In this document: positions 19,301-27,512 of the stretch, piece after piece
How positions within the stretch are numbered: position 1 is the stretch's first letter
Layout of the letters: the number at the start of each line of letters is the position of its first letter
From: Prasinococcaceae sp. CCMP 1430
Lineage: Eukaryota > Prasinodermophyta > Palmophyllophyceae > Prasinococcales > Prasinococcaceae
DNA length: 37,730 nucleotides
Reading direction: 5' to 3'
Assembly: GCA_013416795.1 (NCBI GenBank)
Contig: RQSC01000030.1
Location: 1 to 37,730, forward strand
Made by a program: the position numbers and the translations under genes
Notes under the pieces: generated by a model
Databases searched by the model: none
Seen by the model: only the letters and a program-made list of their open reading frames with translations
Told to the model about the DNA's origin: nothing

Positions 19301-20802
19301 TCGCAGCCCAACTGCGACACCAGTGAAGTGCGCTCGAGCTCGGCGGCCTCGAGCTCGGCCGTGAGGCGGATCGTCGCGCGCTCTTGCAGCTCCTCCTCTT
19401 GTGTGATGCGGCTTTCCATCTCCCCAACCTCGGTCAAAAGCTTGCGCTCACGAGCTGCCGCTTTGGCCAGTTCCTCACTCTTTTCTTCGATCGCGAGGTC
19501 GCGCGACGTGAGCGACGATCCAAGCGCGCCCTCCTTTTCGTGTGCCGCAGCCAGCTGCTCGCGTAGCCGCTCCAACTCCTCGCGCAGCCCGACGACCATC
19601 TGGTGCTCCTGCCCGACGGTCCCGATGGCCAGAAGGCTCTTGCACGCCTCCCTCTCAGCGGCGAGCGTCACCTCCAGGTGCGAGTTCTGCGTACGCTGCA
19701 GTTCGAGCTCCCGTCGCGCGTCTCGCATGGTCATCACCGCCTCATCTCGCTCGGCGCGCACGCCCTCCAGCTCCTTGAGCGTGCTCAACGCGGACGCCAA
19801 ATCGGCAGAGAGCTCTGCCTGTCGCGCATGGGAGCCCTTGGAACTCTCGAAGGTGGTTTCCATCGCACGCGTGAGCTCCTCGGCGCGCATCTCGGCTGCC
19901 TCGGCGCGCGCCTCGGCGGCCTCGCGCGCGGAAATCTCCGCTTGTGCTCTTGCGTCAGCTATGTCACGCTCGCCGACGGCGGCATCCGCTTGGTCCATCG
20001 CGAGCTCGACCTCTTGCTCAGCCAGCTGGCGAGCACGCGCTTCCTCCGAGAGCTTGGCCTGCGCGACCTTGATGCCATTCTCGTACGCCGCCATGCGCTC
20101 ATCGCCCTCGGCGTCGCCGCTCGCGCCGCGCGCCGCCAGCGCGCCGATGCCCGGAGACGCTTCAGTGCCCGCGCTTGCTGAGGCTCGTCCGTCCGCCGAG
20201 ACGGTAGCGAGCTTCGAGCGCAGACGCGCGACCTCGCCCGCCAGCCGGTGCTCAAGCTCATCGCGGTCTGCCGCGACGGCACTCTCACGCTCTCGCGCGG
20301 CATCTGCCTCCGCGCGCGCACGTCGGGCGTCGTTCGCAGCGTCGCCCGCGGCGCGCACCGCCTCGTCCAAGCGTCCCTCAAGCTCAGCGATGCGATCTTG
20401 CTCAGCCTCCGTCGAGCTCTGCCGTCGCTCTTGCAGCACCGACGGTGCAATGTCCTCCGCTGTGCCCCCCGGCGACGAGCGCGTCGCAAGGAGCTCAGCC
20501 TTGCGTAACTCCAACCGGGCACGCGCCGCCTGGAGCTTTTCCATGCCGTCACTCGCACCGGTGGAGATGGCACCGATCTGCGACTCGTTTGCCGCGGGTG
20601 CGGGCGCGGGGGCAGGCGTTGCTACGGGCGTCCCCACGGCGCTCGATGCGCTGCCGCGCGTGGCCACTCGCTCCTCCAGCTGTTTCCGCCGCACCAGCAG
20701 CTTCTCCCTCGCCGCCGCGATCTGCGATATGGAGTCGCGCGCGCTCAGCGACACAGTCGAGGTCGCATCCGGCACCGTCGAAGCGCCACCGCTGTCGCTC
20801 AT
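16321..20802 (-). CDS. Large coiled-coil protein, function unknown
   Basis: Single exon of 1,493 residues, ATG 20802-20800 to TAG 16323-16321. After a Ser/Ala/Pro-rich start with two similar helical motifs (AAREKLLVRRKQLEERVATR and QAARARLELRKAELLATR), residues 130-960 form almost unbroken Glu/Ala/Arg/Leu heptads. A non-coiled part follows at about 965-1100 (LRKLHMFAGLGDFASAIV, RGEAELISKLASDCDALLV, PDDVVVWMSGDGITLFLL). I cannot assign it to a family. Then comes Ser/Pro/Thr-rich sequence with short coiled coils (ARVEQLTHTVERLQKEAAL) and a short C-terminal amphipathic segment. The form suits a golgin-like tether, a cytoskeletal scaffold or a centrosomal/basal-body protein; none is shown. The gene is divergent from AP-2 alpha across an 889-base region, a weak hint at membrane traffic. 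Confidence 0.75.
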   Translation of the reverse strand: MSDSGGASTVPDATSTVSLSARDSISQIAAAREKLLVRRKQLEERVATRGSASSAVGTPVATPAPAPAPAANESQIGAISTGASDGMEKLQAARARLELRKAELLATRSSPGGTAEDIAPSVLQERRQSSTEAEQDRIAELEGRLDEAVRAAGDAANDARRARAEADAARERESAVAADRDELEHRLAGEVARLRSKLATVSADGRASASAGTEASPGIGALAARGASGDAEGDERMAAYENGIKVAQAKLSEEARARQLAEQEVELAMDQADAAVGERDIADARAQAEISAREAAEARAEAAEMRAEELTRAMETTFESSKGSHARQAELSADLASALSTLKELEGVRAERDEAVMTMRDARRELELQRTQNSHLEVTLAAEREACKSLLAIGTVGQEHQMVVGLREELERLREQLAAAHEKEGALGSSLTSRDLAIEEKSEELAKAAARERKLLTEVGEMESRITQEEELQERATIRLTAELEAAELERTSLVSQLGCERAEIAEALAAERVQRAEIERELGVALHAAEQSTWLEQRVEELNDALEETRRERVTLQDKLHHEQLARRQLEERLEESQQDARDADAKLVSRTSEQSKAVDALQGQVTYLSNELEQTREKAEKREHELEEQIAEMRDDLREAQHVLDGINGTEESLAAADKLRERLALRRVDDRSEIMCIAEKLEDVQAQLEDRAVRVIAEEELPRTYEAMAELKEQVDDLGTRLQKEESLRVETERRLGAVIAKLEEERGALTEELSRERGAAASLSAAEADVTELRHGLATSEDGLGVLSERHMALQEELAEARHTAAEQQRAHEQELAELREQLALAQEEAARTGHLDGFQERVAQMSAALNKRSAELLEAERDELEVRVAQSDAALLEQQRAADEAAETLRVELSRLEREKHALLREAAESGTRTATGEHASTEQLQSRIAELADRLAQRGGEGDELVQRLSRAGAGSGAASEEGATVQEQARELVLPCLRKLHMFAGLGDFASAIVSRGRVRPFMRGEAELISKLASDCDALLVPDDVVVWMSGDGITLFLLMQGCAHALSDEEVQGALGECDFAQRMQAEALLAQLRKAAWHLARVPLSSSDPLTTHLSHGRTPAHMRTSNPKRASTAQESAPAPTGGSVASTPARASISPSETPAREPHRRVLFGASTELAASKKLTPRESATEGAGCAPTDGQAASDTGVTVGESSRATLGGQAVASAGDVTVREGAAVEASTTAPDLQARVEQLTHTVERLQKEAALATGARVDEAEPSPLEDQKPPRAAEDLKLDDLFAEVAKDSVSAPLPPAMPTSPHSSAGGAHRGVLADVDANSPRTPAMGITAAGVVSETLQKRRLQELDEALSRMRGTAPATGTQPLPHVGAQLGQPWPPLSAAPAPPPAAAPLAAAPSDAESVMTQLAWLRREMASLPLEEMEVADMAASAAAAALGPSPGERPRPAPRRPPPRSACQRTERSRGRSADNIRNKTDNVPYMCTSLSI

Positions 20803-20900
20803 CGTGCGAGCCCGGCAAGGCGCGCTTGCGCATGCGCCTGCACGCCTGCGCGCGCGCGCACGCCCGCGCCCGCGCACGAGCGCGTGCGAACGCGCTCGTC

Positions 20901-20901
20901 N
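20901..20901. other. Single ambiguous base in the intergenic region
   Basis: A lone N lies 99 bases upstream of the coiled-coil start codon. Like the N at 4692 it may mark an unresolved assembly joint of unknown true length. Confidence 0.5.
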
Positions 20902-21110
20902 GTGGAGACTCGCGCCGCGAGCTGGCCCGCGGCGAGCGCCATACCCACGCCGGCGGCGCCCGCCGCCGGCCCGTCCATCCAGCCGGGCGTAGCGGCACTC
21001 CGCCCACCCAACTGACCCACCCTCCACTGGGCTGTCTGGGGCGGCGCCGCGCCGCGCCGCGCCGCCCCGCGCCACTGTGGCGGGCTAACCCCGGTCCCCT
21101 GCCCCTGCCC

Positions 21111-21143
21111 CCTCCCTCCCTCCCTCCCTCCCTCCCTCCCCTC
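21111..21143 (+). repeat. CCCT/CTCC tetranucleotide microsatellite
   Basis: About eight copies of ccct form a polypurine/polypyrimidine tract in the divergent promoter region. Such tracts can form triplex or G-rich structures on the opposite strand; no role is shown here. Confidence 0.85.
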
Positions 21144-21202
21144 GGTGCCCCTGCCGCCCTGCCGCCCGCCGGCCGCGTCCGCGCGTGCGCGCGAAATTCG
21201 AA

Positions 21203-21242
21203 TGCGTTTTGACGTCCATGCAGACGCGCATATCAAAACGCA
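21203..21242. repeat. Perfect 10-bp inverted repeat with a TGACGTC core at its inner edge
   Basis: TGCGTTTTGA (21203-21212) and TCAAAACGCA (21233-21242) are exact reverse complements around a 20-base loop. TGACGTC, a CRE/bZIP-like site, overlaps the inner end of the left arm. It is the most AT-rich structured element in this promoter region. Confidence 0.6.
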
Positions 21243-21586
21243 CCCGATCCGCGCTACGATACCATTGTGTCGACTTCAATTAGCCGTTGCAAGCCGTTGC
21301 ACCCGCGGCCACCGCGGCCCCGCGGATCGACGGATCTCAGACCCTATTTAGTTACACCCCAACAGGCCGTGCGAGCGCGGCAGCGAACCAACGTTCCTTG
21401 GTTCAAAATCATCCATACCCGCGGGTTTCGGTTTCGTTCGGTGCCTTCGGCACACCCGCGCGCATTCGCTGCGGTCGGCGGCGGGAATCGGAGAAAAGGG
21501 ATTCCGAATCCGAATTCCGCTCCGAAGCAGCGGTTTCGGTTTCGCTCGCGCGTGCGGGCGCCGCCCCGCGCCTCCCGTCGCCCCGC

Positions 21587-21619
21587 GCGCCCCGATCGCG
21601 CCCCGATCGCGCCCCGATC
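21587..21619 (+). repeat. Three exact copies of an 11-bp unit (gcgccccgatc)
   Basis: A head-to-tail triplicate ends 72 bases before the AP-2 alpha start codon. The CGATCG core occurs at each unit junction. It could be a promoter element array or simple slippage. Confidence 0.85.
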
Positions 21620-21691
21620 GCGCGCGCGCCTCGCGCGCTCTGACGCGCGCCCCGCCCGGAAACGCACCCCTAAACGCCGCGTCCGCAGGAG

Positions 21692-24600
21692 ATGCGCGGG
21701 CTCAACGAGTTCATCAAGGCCGTGAGGAACGCCAAGGTGCGCGAGCGCGCAGTCGCCGGGATCGCCAACGCGCTCCCACACACCCTCGGACGCGGCGCAC
21801 TCCCGGGCTGCGCGGATCGCCGCCGCCGCGCGCGCGCGCTTCAGCGGGTGCGCGGCTTGGGCACGCCCGGGAATCTTCGCGAAGAGCGCGTGCCCACGGT
21901 CGGAGAGGGCTGCCCTCGTTGCCTCGCGCAACGCCCCCCCCCAGCGGCTTTCCCGCTCGCTCTCTCGCGCGCGAGCGCGCTCACAGCTCTTCGCTGCGGT
22001 CAGCGGTCGGCGATGACCACCCGAATCCCACAGCGCCTTCCCGCGCGCCAGAGATCCCAGCGCGGCGACCTGCGCGTGCGCATGCGCAGTTTTGCTCGGG
22101 GCGGGGGTGTTGGTGGATGTCCGTGGCGCTCTCGCGGTCCTCCGATCGGTGGGCGCCTTTCACACGCGTGGCGCGCCCTGCTCGCACCGACTGACCCCGC
22201 CTGGCCGCTCCCCGTGCAGAACAAGGAGGAGGAGCGCGCCCGTGTTGACAAGGAGCTGGCGAACATCCGCGGCAAGTTCCGCGCCGACCGTGCACTCTCT
22301 TCATACGAGAAGAAGAAGTACGTGACCAAGATGCTCTACATCTACATGCTCGGGTATGACATGGACTTTGGCCACATGGAGGCTGTCGGCCTCATCTCCG
22401 CCACCAAGTTCAGCGAAAAGCAGGTCGGCTACATGGTGACTTCGGTGCTCCTCAACGAGCACGCCGAGTTCCTGAGGCTGATCATCAATTCGGTGCGCAA
22501 CGACATCATCAGCAACGCCGAGCACAACCAGTGCCTCGGACTGAGCCTGGTGGCCAACATCGGCGGGAAGGAGTTTGCCGAGGCGCTGGCTCTTGACGTG
22601 CAGCGACTCGTCATCAGCTCGAGCGTGCTACCCATCGTGCGCAAGAAGGCCTGCCTCACGTTGCTACGCCTGTACCGCCGCAATCGGGACATCGTGCAGA
22701 TGGACGGCTTCGTTCCGCAGATCATCCAGCAGATAGACGAGCGCGACCTGGGCGTCCTGACGGCGCTCATGTCGCTGGTGCAGGCACTGGTGGCCGACCC
22801 CGAGAGTGATCTCGAGGAGTACGCGCCCTGCGTGCCCAAGCTCACGCGCGTGCTCGAGAGGCTCGTCACGGGGCAGGACGTGTCGCAGGACTACACGTAC
22901 TACGGCATCCCGTCGCCGTGGCTCCAGATGAAGGTCATGCGCGTGCTGCAGTACTTTCCGCCTACTGAGGACGACTCGCAGAATCGCCGCCTGCACCAGG
23001 TGCTGCGCCGCGTGCTCATGGGCGGCGAAACCTCGAGCCGCAATGGGAACAAGAACAACGCTCTGCACGGCGTGCTCTTCGAGGCCATTCAGCTGGTCGT
23101 CAACCTTGGTCTGGACGCGGAGCTCATGTCGCTGTGCGTCGACCTGTTGGGCAAATTCCTCAAGGGCTCTGAGCCCAACGTGCGCTACCTCGGTCTCGAG
23201 TCGATGAGCAGGCTCAGCCTCGTGCCCGAGATGCTGGAACACATCAAGATGCACCAGGAGGAGATCATCAACGCCTTGAGCGACCCGGACATCTCCATTC
23301 GCCGGCGGGCGCTGGACGTGCTCTACGGCATGTGCGACGAGACCAACTCGAGGACGATCGCCGGCGAGCTGCTGTCGTACCTGACGACGGCCGACTTCGC
23401 CATTCGCGAGGAGCTCGCCCTCAAGCTGGCAATTCTGGCAGAGAAGTTCGCGCCTGACCTCCAGTGGTACTGCGATGTGACCCTTGAGCTCGTGGAGAAG
23501 GCCGGAGAGTTCGTGAGCGATGACATCTGGTTCCGCATTGTGCAGATCATCACCAACCATGACGACCTCCAGGAGTACGCTGCCGTCAAGGTGCTGGATA
23601 GCCTCAAGGCTGGCATCGTGCACGAAAGCATGGTGAAAGTCAGCGCCTACGTGCTGGGCGAGTTCTCTCACCTCATCGCCGCGCAACCCGGCTGCTCGCC
23701 GCAGGAGGTTTTCGAGCTGCTCAACGCACACTTTGCCTCTGCCTCCGCTGCCACCAAGAACCTGCTGCTGAGCGCGTACGTGAAAATGCTCATTCGCCAA
23801 CCGGACGCGCCCGCTGACCACACGCAGAATGTCATGACGGTTTTCAAGAGGTATGCATCCTTCGCCGACCAGGAGCTGCAGCAGCGGGCGGTCGAGTACG
23901 AGGCGCTGCTCGCCAACCGCACTCTGGGCACCGAGGTTTTGGCGGAGATGCCCAAATTTCCGGAGAGGGAGAGCTCGCTGCTGAAGACCATCGAGGCGCG
24001 GGAAGGCGACTCGCAGGAGGTGAGCGTCATGCGCAGGCGGCAGGCAGCGGCAGAGGCGGCGGGCGAGCTCGAGGAGAGCGCCGTGCCCGAGCCTGTGGAG
24101 CCAGAGCAGACCGAGGGCGACATCCTTGGGGTCGGCCTGGACGCTGCGCAGGCAGCGGCGCCCGCGCCGGCGGGCCCGGCGGCGACGGGCGGGGATCCGC
24201 TCGAGGAGCTTATGGGGCTCTCGGGTGGCGGAGCAGCCGCAGTGAGCAACGGTGGAGCCGGCGCGAATGCTGCGAGCGACCCGTTTGCCGCGGGCGGAGC
24301 GATGGGGGGTCTCAGCGGCGATGGGAAAGTGCAGCCCATCGGCGATGTGGCCGACTGGTACCGCCGGCTGATGCTCTCCGACAGCGGCGTGCTGTACGAG
24401 GACCCTTACATACAGGTGGGAGTGAAGATGAGCTTCCAGCGCAACCTGGCGCGCCTGCAGGTTTTCCTCGGCAACAAGCACACCAACGCGCTCACGCAGG
24501 CGAAGCTGAGTGTGGCGGAGGTCGCCGGTGTGGCCTCGCGGATGCAGCCAGTGCCCGAGACGTTGCAGCCGCGGCAGCAGGAGCAAACCACCATAGACGT

Positions 24601-25102
24601 GGCGCTCCAGGCGCCGTACGTGGAGCCTCCCAAGGTGTGCATTAAGTACACCTGCAGCGACGTCGGCGCCGTGAGCACCGAGGTGACGCTGCCCGTGCCA
24701 GTGACCAAGTTCATGACGCCAATGCCCATCTTGTCGCCCGGGGACTTCTTCACGCCCTGGAAGGAGATGCAGGCTGCTCCCAACAAAGTGGCGCAGATGG
24801 TGAGCGGCGTGCCACCCATCGACCTGGATGCCGTCAAGACCATTTTCAGCGGGCTGCGCCTTGGCATCGCTGAGGGACTCGACCCCAACCCAAACAACCT
24901 CGTGGCCGCGTCGGGCGTGGCACTGGCCGGCCAGGAGAGCGTGCTGGTGCTCGCGCGCCTCGAGGTCGACCCTGCGAGCCGCACGCAGTTTCGCATCACC
25001 GTGTGCTCGCGCTCGCCCGCTGCGGCCGAGGCAACCAAGGTGGCCATCCTTGCACACATGCAGCCGGCGGGCAGCGGGGCCGACAGCCCGTTCGGCCTGT
25101 GA
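21692..25102 (+). CDS. AP2A: AP-2 adaptor complex subunit alpha
   Basis: Two exons, 21692-21736 and 22220-25102, give 975 residues, as in animals and plants. Exon 1 encodes only MRGLNEFIKAVRNAK; exon 2 starts NKEEERARVDKELANIRGKF, so the family's N-terminus is rebuilt exactly in phase 0. The trunk (about residues 15-600) is an adaptin solenoid with YVTKMLYIYMLGYDMDFGH and QDYTYYGIPSPWLQMKVMRV; the first helices bear the basic residues that bind PIP2. A Gly/Ala/Pro/Glu-rich hinge (about 620-720) leads to the ear, a beta-sandwich (GVLYEDPYIQVGVKMSFQ) and a platform ending in QFRITVCSRSP. It selects cargo and recruits accessory proteins in clathrin-mediated endocytosis at the plasma membrane. 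The 483-base intron (GTGCGC...GCAG) is a multiple of three and has no stop in frame, so its retention would add 161 residues. Confidence 0.95.
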   Translation: MRGLNEFIKAVRNAKVRERAVAGIANALPHTLGRGALPGCADRRRRARALQRVRGLGTPGNLREERVPTVGEGCPRCLAQRPPPAAFPLALSRASALTALRCGQRSAMTTRIPQRLPARQRSQRGDLRVRMRSFARGGGVGGCPWRSRGPPIGGRLSHAWRALLAPTDPAWPLPVQNKEEERARVDKELANIRGKFRADRALSSYEKKKYVTKMLYIYMLGYDMDFGHMEAVGLISATKFSEKQVGYMVTSVLLNEHAEFLRLIINSVRNDIISNAEHNQCLGLSLVANIGGKEFAEALALDVQRLVISSSVLPIVRKKACLTLLRLYRRNRDIVQMDGFVPQIIQQIDERDLGVLTALMSLVQALVADPESDLEEYAPCVPKLTRVLERLVTGQDVSQDYTYYGIPSPWLQMKVMRVLQYFPPTEDDSQNRRLHQVLRRVLMGGETSSRNGNKNNALHGVLFEAIQLVVNLGLDAELMSLCVDLLGKFLKGSEPNVRYLGLESMSRLSLVPEMLEHIKMHQEEIINALSDPDISIRRRALDVLYGMCDETNSRTIAGELLSYLTTADFAIREELALKLAILAEKFAPDLQWYCDVTLELVEKAGEFVSDDIWFRIVQIITNHDDLQEYAAVKVLDSLKAGIVHESMVKVSAYVLGEFSHLIAAQPGCSPQEVFELLNAHFASASAATKNLLLSAYVKMLIRQPDAPADHTQNVMTVFKRYASFADQELQQRAVEYEALLANRTLGTEVLAEMPKFPERESSLLKTIEAREGDSQEVSVMRRRQAAAEAAGELEESAVPEPVEPEQTEGDILGVGLDAAQAAAPAPAGPAATGGDPLEELMGLSGGGAAAVSNGGAGANAASDPFAAGGAMGGLSGDGKVQPIGDVADWYRRLMLSDSGVLYEDPYIQVGVKMSFQRNLARLQVFLGNKHTNALTQAKLSVAEVAGVASRMQPVPETLQPRQQEQTTIDVALQAPYVEPPKVCIKYTCSDVGAVSTEVTLPVPVTKFMTPMPILSPGDFFTPWKEMQAAPNKVAQMVSGVPPIDLDAVKTIFSGLRLGIAEGLDPNPNNLVAASGVALAGQESVLVLARLEVDPASRTQFRITVCSRSPAAAEATKVAILAHMQPAGSGADSPFGL
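21737..22219 (+). other. In-frame, stop-free intron of the AP-2 alpha gene
   Basis: This 483-base intron has a GTGCGC donor and an acceptor in ctccccgtgcag. Read through, it would encode 161 Arg/Ala/Pro-rich residues with no similarity to AP-2 alpha. It contains an inner GC-poor patch near 22085-22095 but no gene. Confidence 0.85.
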
Positions 25103-25271
25103 GGAGCGGGTCAACCCATTTGCACGTGTGCGTCGCTGCGCGGGACGGGCGGCGGCGGCGCGCGCGCACGGCGCCGAGTGATGCACGCCGATGCTGCGGC
25201 TGAGACAGCGAGGGGCTCATCTGAGGCTCTCTCGTATTATAAATTCGTGTGAGCAGTTGTATACATCGGCG
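25103..25271. other. Convergent 3' region with a palindromic TGTATACA island
   Basis: TGTATACA at 25258-25265 is a perfect palindrome and so offers TGTA to both converging genes. An AT-rich word, attataaatt, precedes it. No gene is seen. Confidence 0.4.
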
Positions 25272-26544
25272 CTACGCGGCGAGGCGCGGCCTCCGCGCGG
25301 GGCGCGCAGGAGCGGCCGAGCCGCCCGCGGGGGCGCCATCCACAGCAGCGGGGACGGCGGGGGCATCAGCCAGCAGGCGCTCCAGCGCATTGAGCGCCTC
25401 GGCAGCGTGCGCATCGCCTGCGGCGAGAGCGCCGACGAGCATGTCCGCCTTGTTGGGCATCGCGCTGAGCGCACCCTGGACGCCATCGTCCATTAAGAAG
25501 CTGAGGGTTGAGTAGCCCACGTCGCGCATGGCCTCCTGGCGGTCACGCTCGACGGCGAGCTTGCACCGGCGCGGCAGCGGCAGCGCCCCGTCGCCGTTCG
25601 TCGAATCGCCGCCGGCGGAGTCTGCCATGCTCTCGCCGCAGTCTGCGAGCTTTGCGACGGCGGCGAAGGCCTCCAACGGCATCGTCCGCAGCCACTCCGA
25701 GCGCGGGTGGTGCACAGGCGGCAGCATGGTGGCGCCACTGCCCGCGTCTCCGCAGTAGTCGCGACGCGTGTCACTGAACGAGCTGCCACCACTAAGCGAG
25801 TACTTGAGCTTGCCAATGCAGCATGGCGCGACGACGTACGCAGCGCCATGGCGCGCTGCCTGGAGCATGGCGTAGTCGGTGGCGTTGCCGCACGCGTGCA
25901 GCGCAACGGCGACGTCAAATCGTTCGCCGTAGCTCTCGATCATGCCTTGACAGCCGCGGACGTTGGCGAGCCCGGCCTCTCGAGCGCGTGCCAGTAGCAG
26001 CTCAAGCGAGCGCGCCTTCATTTCCACGGCAACGAAGTCCGCCACAGGAAAGCGATGCGCGAGGGCGAGAACGAGATTGCCGGTCCCCGCCCCGAACTCG
26101 ACAACGATAGGTCGGTACGTGCTTTCACTGGCGCGGGCGCCATCCCTGCCGCCACCGCCGCCGCTGCCAGCGTCGCGCGAACGCGCCTCGGCAGCCTCGA
26201 GCAGTGGCGCTAGCGCCGCGCAGAAACTGAGCACCTGGGCGCGCTTCTTTGCCGCGCGCGCATTTGCGAGCCCGCCGCCGCGCCCCGGGTCGGCGGCTGC
26301 AGGTGCGGCCTCCCAGTCGCCCGGCGGCAGCGCCGCTGCGGGAAGCGTGCGGCTGGCGCCCTCGGGCGGCTCGAACGCGCCCGCAGCGATGAGCGCCGCC
26401 GCAGCTCCCTCTCTCGCACGGCGCTTGCGCGCTGCGTGCTTGCGCGCGCTGTGGCCTCTGCGATACGCCTCCGCCTGCGCCGTCTCCGCGCTCGCCGCCT
26501 GCTGCGCCGAGCCGCCGCCGCCAGTCGCGCCGCCTCTCTCGCTC
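25272..26544 (-). CDS. GSTCD-type methyltransferase (Methyltransf_32 family), 5' cut by gap
   Basis: The frame is open from the gap edge to the stop at 25272, about 423 visible residues. The region before the core reads FEPPEGASRTLP, LPPGDWE and AKKRAQVLSFCAAL. The methyltransferase core follows: VVEFGAGTGNLVLALAHRFP (motif I), FVAVEMKARSLELLLARA, FDVAVALHACGNATDYAML and VVAPCCIGKLKYSL. The HACG and PCCxGKL motifs are typical of the GSTCD/Methyltransf_32 group, whose members are thought to act on RNA or remain unassigned. The C-terminal 50 residues are Ala/Pro/Arg-rich. No ATG occurs in frame before the Ns, so the start lies in or beyond the gap. The inner GTG at 26234 would drop the conserved KRAQ helix and is not a likely start. 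Confidence 0.75.
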
Positions 26545-26787
26545 NNNNNNNNNNNNNNNNNNNNNNNNNNNNNNNNNNNNNNNNNNNNNNNNNNNNNNNN
26601 NNNNNNNNNNNNNNNNNNNNNNNNNNNNNNNNNNNNNNNNNNNNNNNNNNNNNNNNNNNNNNNNNNNNNNNNNNNNNNNNNNNNNNNNNNNNNNNNNNNN
26701 NNNNNNNNNNNNNNNNNNNNNNNNNNNNNNNNNNNNNNNNNNNNNNNNNNNNNNNNNNNNNNNNNNNNNNNNNNNNNNNNNNNNNNN
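26545..26787. other. Assembly gap of 243 Ns
   Basis: The gap separates two divergent open frames and removes the 5' ends and shared promoter of both the GSTCD-type gene and the mTERF-like gene. Flanks are CG-repeat-rich (gtgcgcgcgcgcgcgcacg), which probably explains the failure to assemble. Confidence 0.95.
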
Positions 26788-27512
26788 GTGCGCGCGCGCG
26801 CGCACGCCCCCCGCGGTCAGCGGCAGCGCGGACGAGGCGACCAACGGACGGCGCACGCGCCCTGCGGATGGTGGCGTGGTCGACCTCGCGGCAGCGGCCG
26901 CGACTGCCGTTGCCGACCCTGCGGAGGCCGCCGCAGCCGCGCTCCTCGACCGCTACTTCGCCGCGCGTGGCGTGCGCGACGCGGCTGCACGAGCCGCGCT
27001 GGGTCGTGTGGGAGGCGGAGGCAACCGCGCGGCGGTGCTCGCGGCACTGCGCGCAGGCGCGGGCGCGGTGGATGCAGCGGGTGCAGACACCGCGTACACC
27101 CCAGAGGCGCTCGCGTCGCGCGTGGCGCTTCTGGAAGCGCTGTTGCCGCTGGGTGAGTCGGGGGTCATCACGCTCGCGAGTGCGCATGCAGGACTGCTGA
27201 CGACGCCCGCACGTGCGCTCGGCGCGCGCGCGGCGGCGGTTGCGGCGGCTTTGGCGCCAGCGCGCGCCGATGCTGCCGCCGCTATCGCCGCCCGACCGGA
27301 GCTGCTCGCCGAAGAGGGCGGCGCCGGCGCACTCGTCGCCGCAGCAGCTCACGCGCACCGAGTGCCTCGCGGCGGTCGCACGCGCCCCTGCGCTCACCGC
27401 CGGCGGAGGCAGCGACGTCGCCGCACGCGCGCAGGCGCTGGCAGTCGCGCGGCGCGGCGAGGAGCTCGCCGATGTCGTGCGTGCCGAGCCGTGGCTGCTC
27501 ATAAGCGCGTGA
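26788..27512 (+). CDS. mTERF-like protein, 5' cut by gap, apparent frameshift
   Basis: The frame is open from the gap edge and shows repeats of about 30-35 residues in the mTERF style: PEALASRVALLEALLPLGES, ALGARAAAVAAALAPARADA, AIAARPELLAEEGG. Near 27330-27345 the plausible sequence moves by one base to another frame, which reads LTRTECLAAVARAPALT and AEPWLLIS and stops at TGA 27510-27512. No room for an intron exists there, so a one-base error or a real disabling shift is likely. mTERF proteins are helical nucleic-acid binders of mitochondria and plastids that act in transcription, splicing or ribosome assembly. An N-terminal targeting region cannot be judged because of the gap. The high Ala content makes the family call moderate. 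Confidence 0.5.

Larger units (their letters stand above)
20803..21691. other. Divergent intergenic region (coiled-coil / AP-2 alpha)
   Basis: This holds 889 bases with a lone N at 20901, a CCCT tetranucleotide run (21111-21143), a 10-bp inverted repeat (21203-21242), TTCGGTTTCG direct repeats near 21427 and 21533, and an 11-bp triplicate (21587-21619). No coding sequence is supported. Both promoters must lie here. Confidence 0.5.

Noticed and set aside
19124-20992. 622-codon open frame antisense to the coiled-coil gene
   Set aside because: The product is a Ser/Arg/Ala shadow of Glu/Ala/Leu heptad codons, with no domain and no intron or start context.
21287-21643. Open frames in the coiled-coil / AP-2 alpha intergenic region
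   Set aside because: Short, Arg/Ser/Ala-biased products without motifs, in a region dominated by simple repeats.
22664-25186. 840-codon open frame antisense to AP-2 alpha
   Set aside because: It mirrors the AP-2 alpha exon; its His/Arg/Leu-rich product has no family features. High GC at third codon positions removes stops on the other strand.
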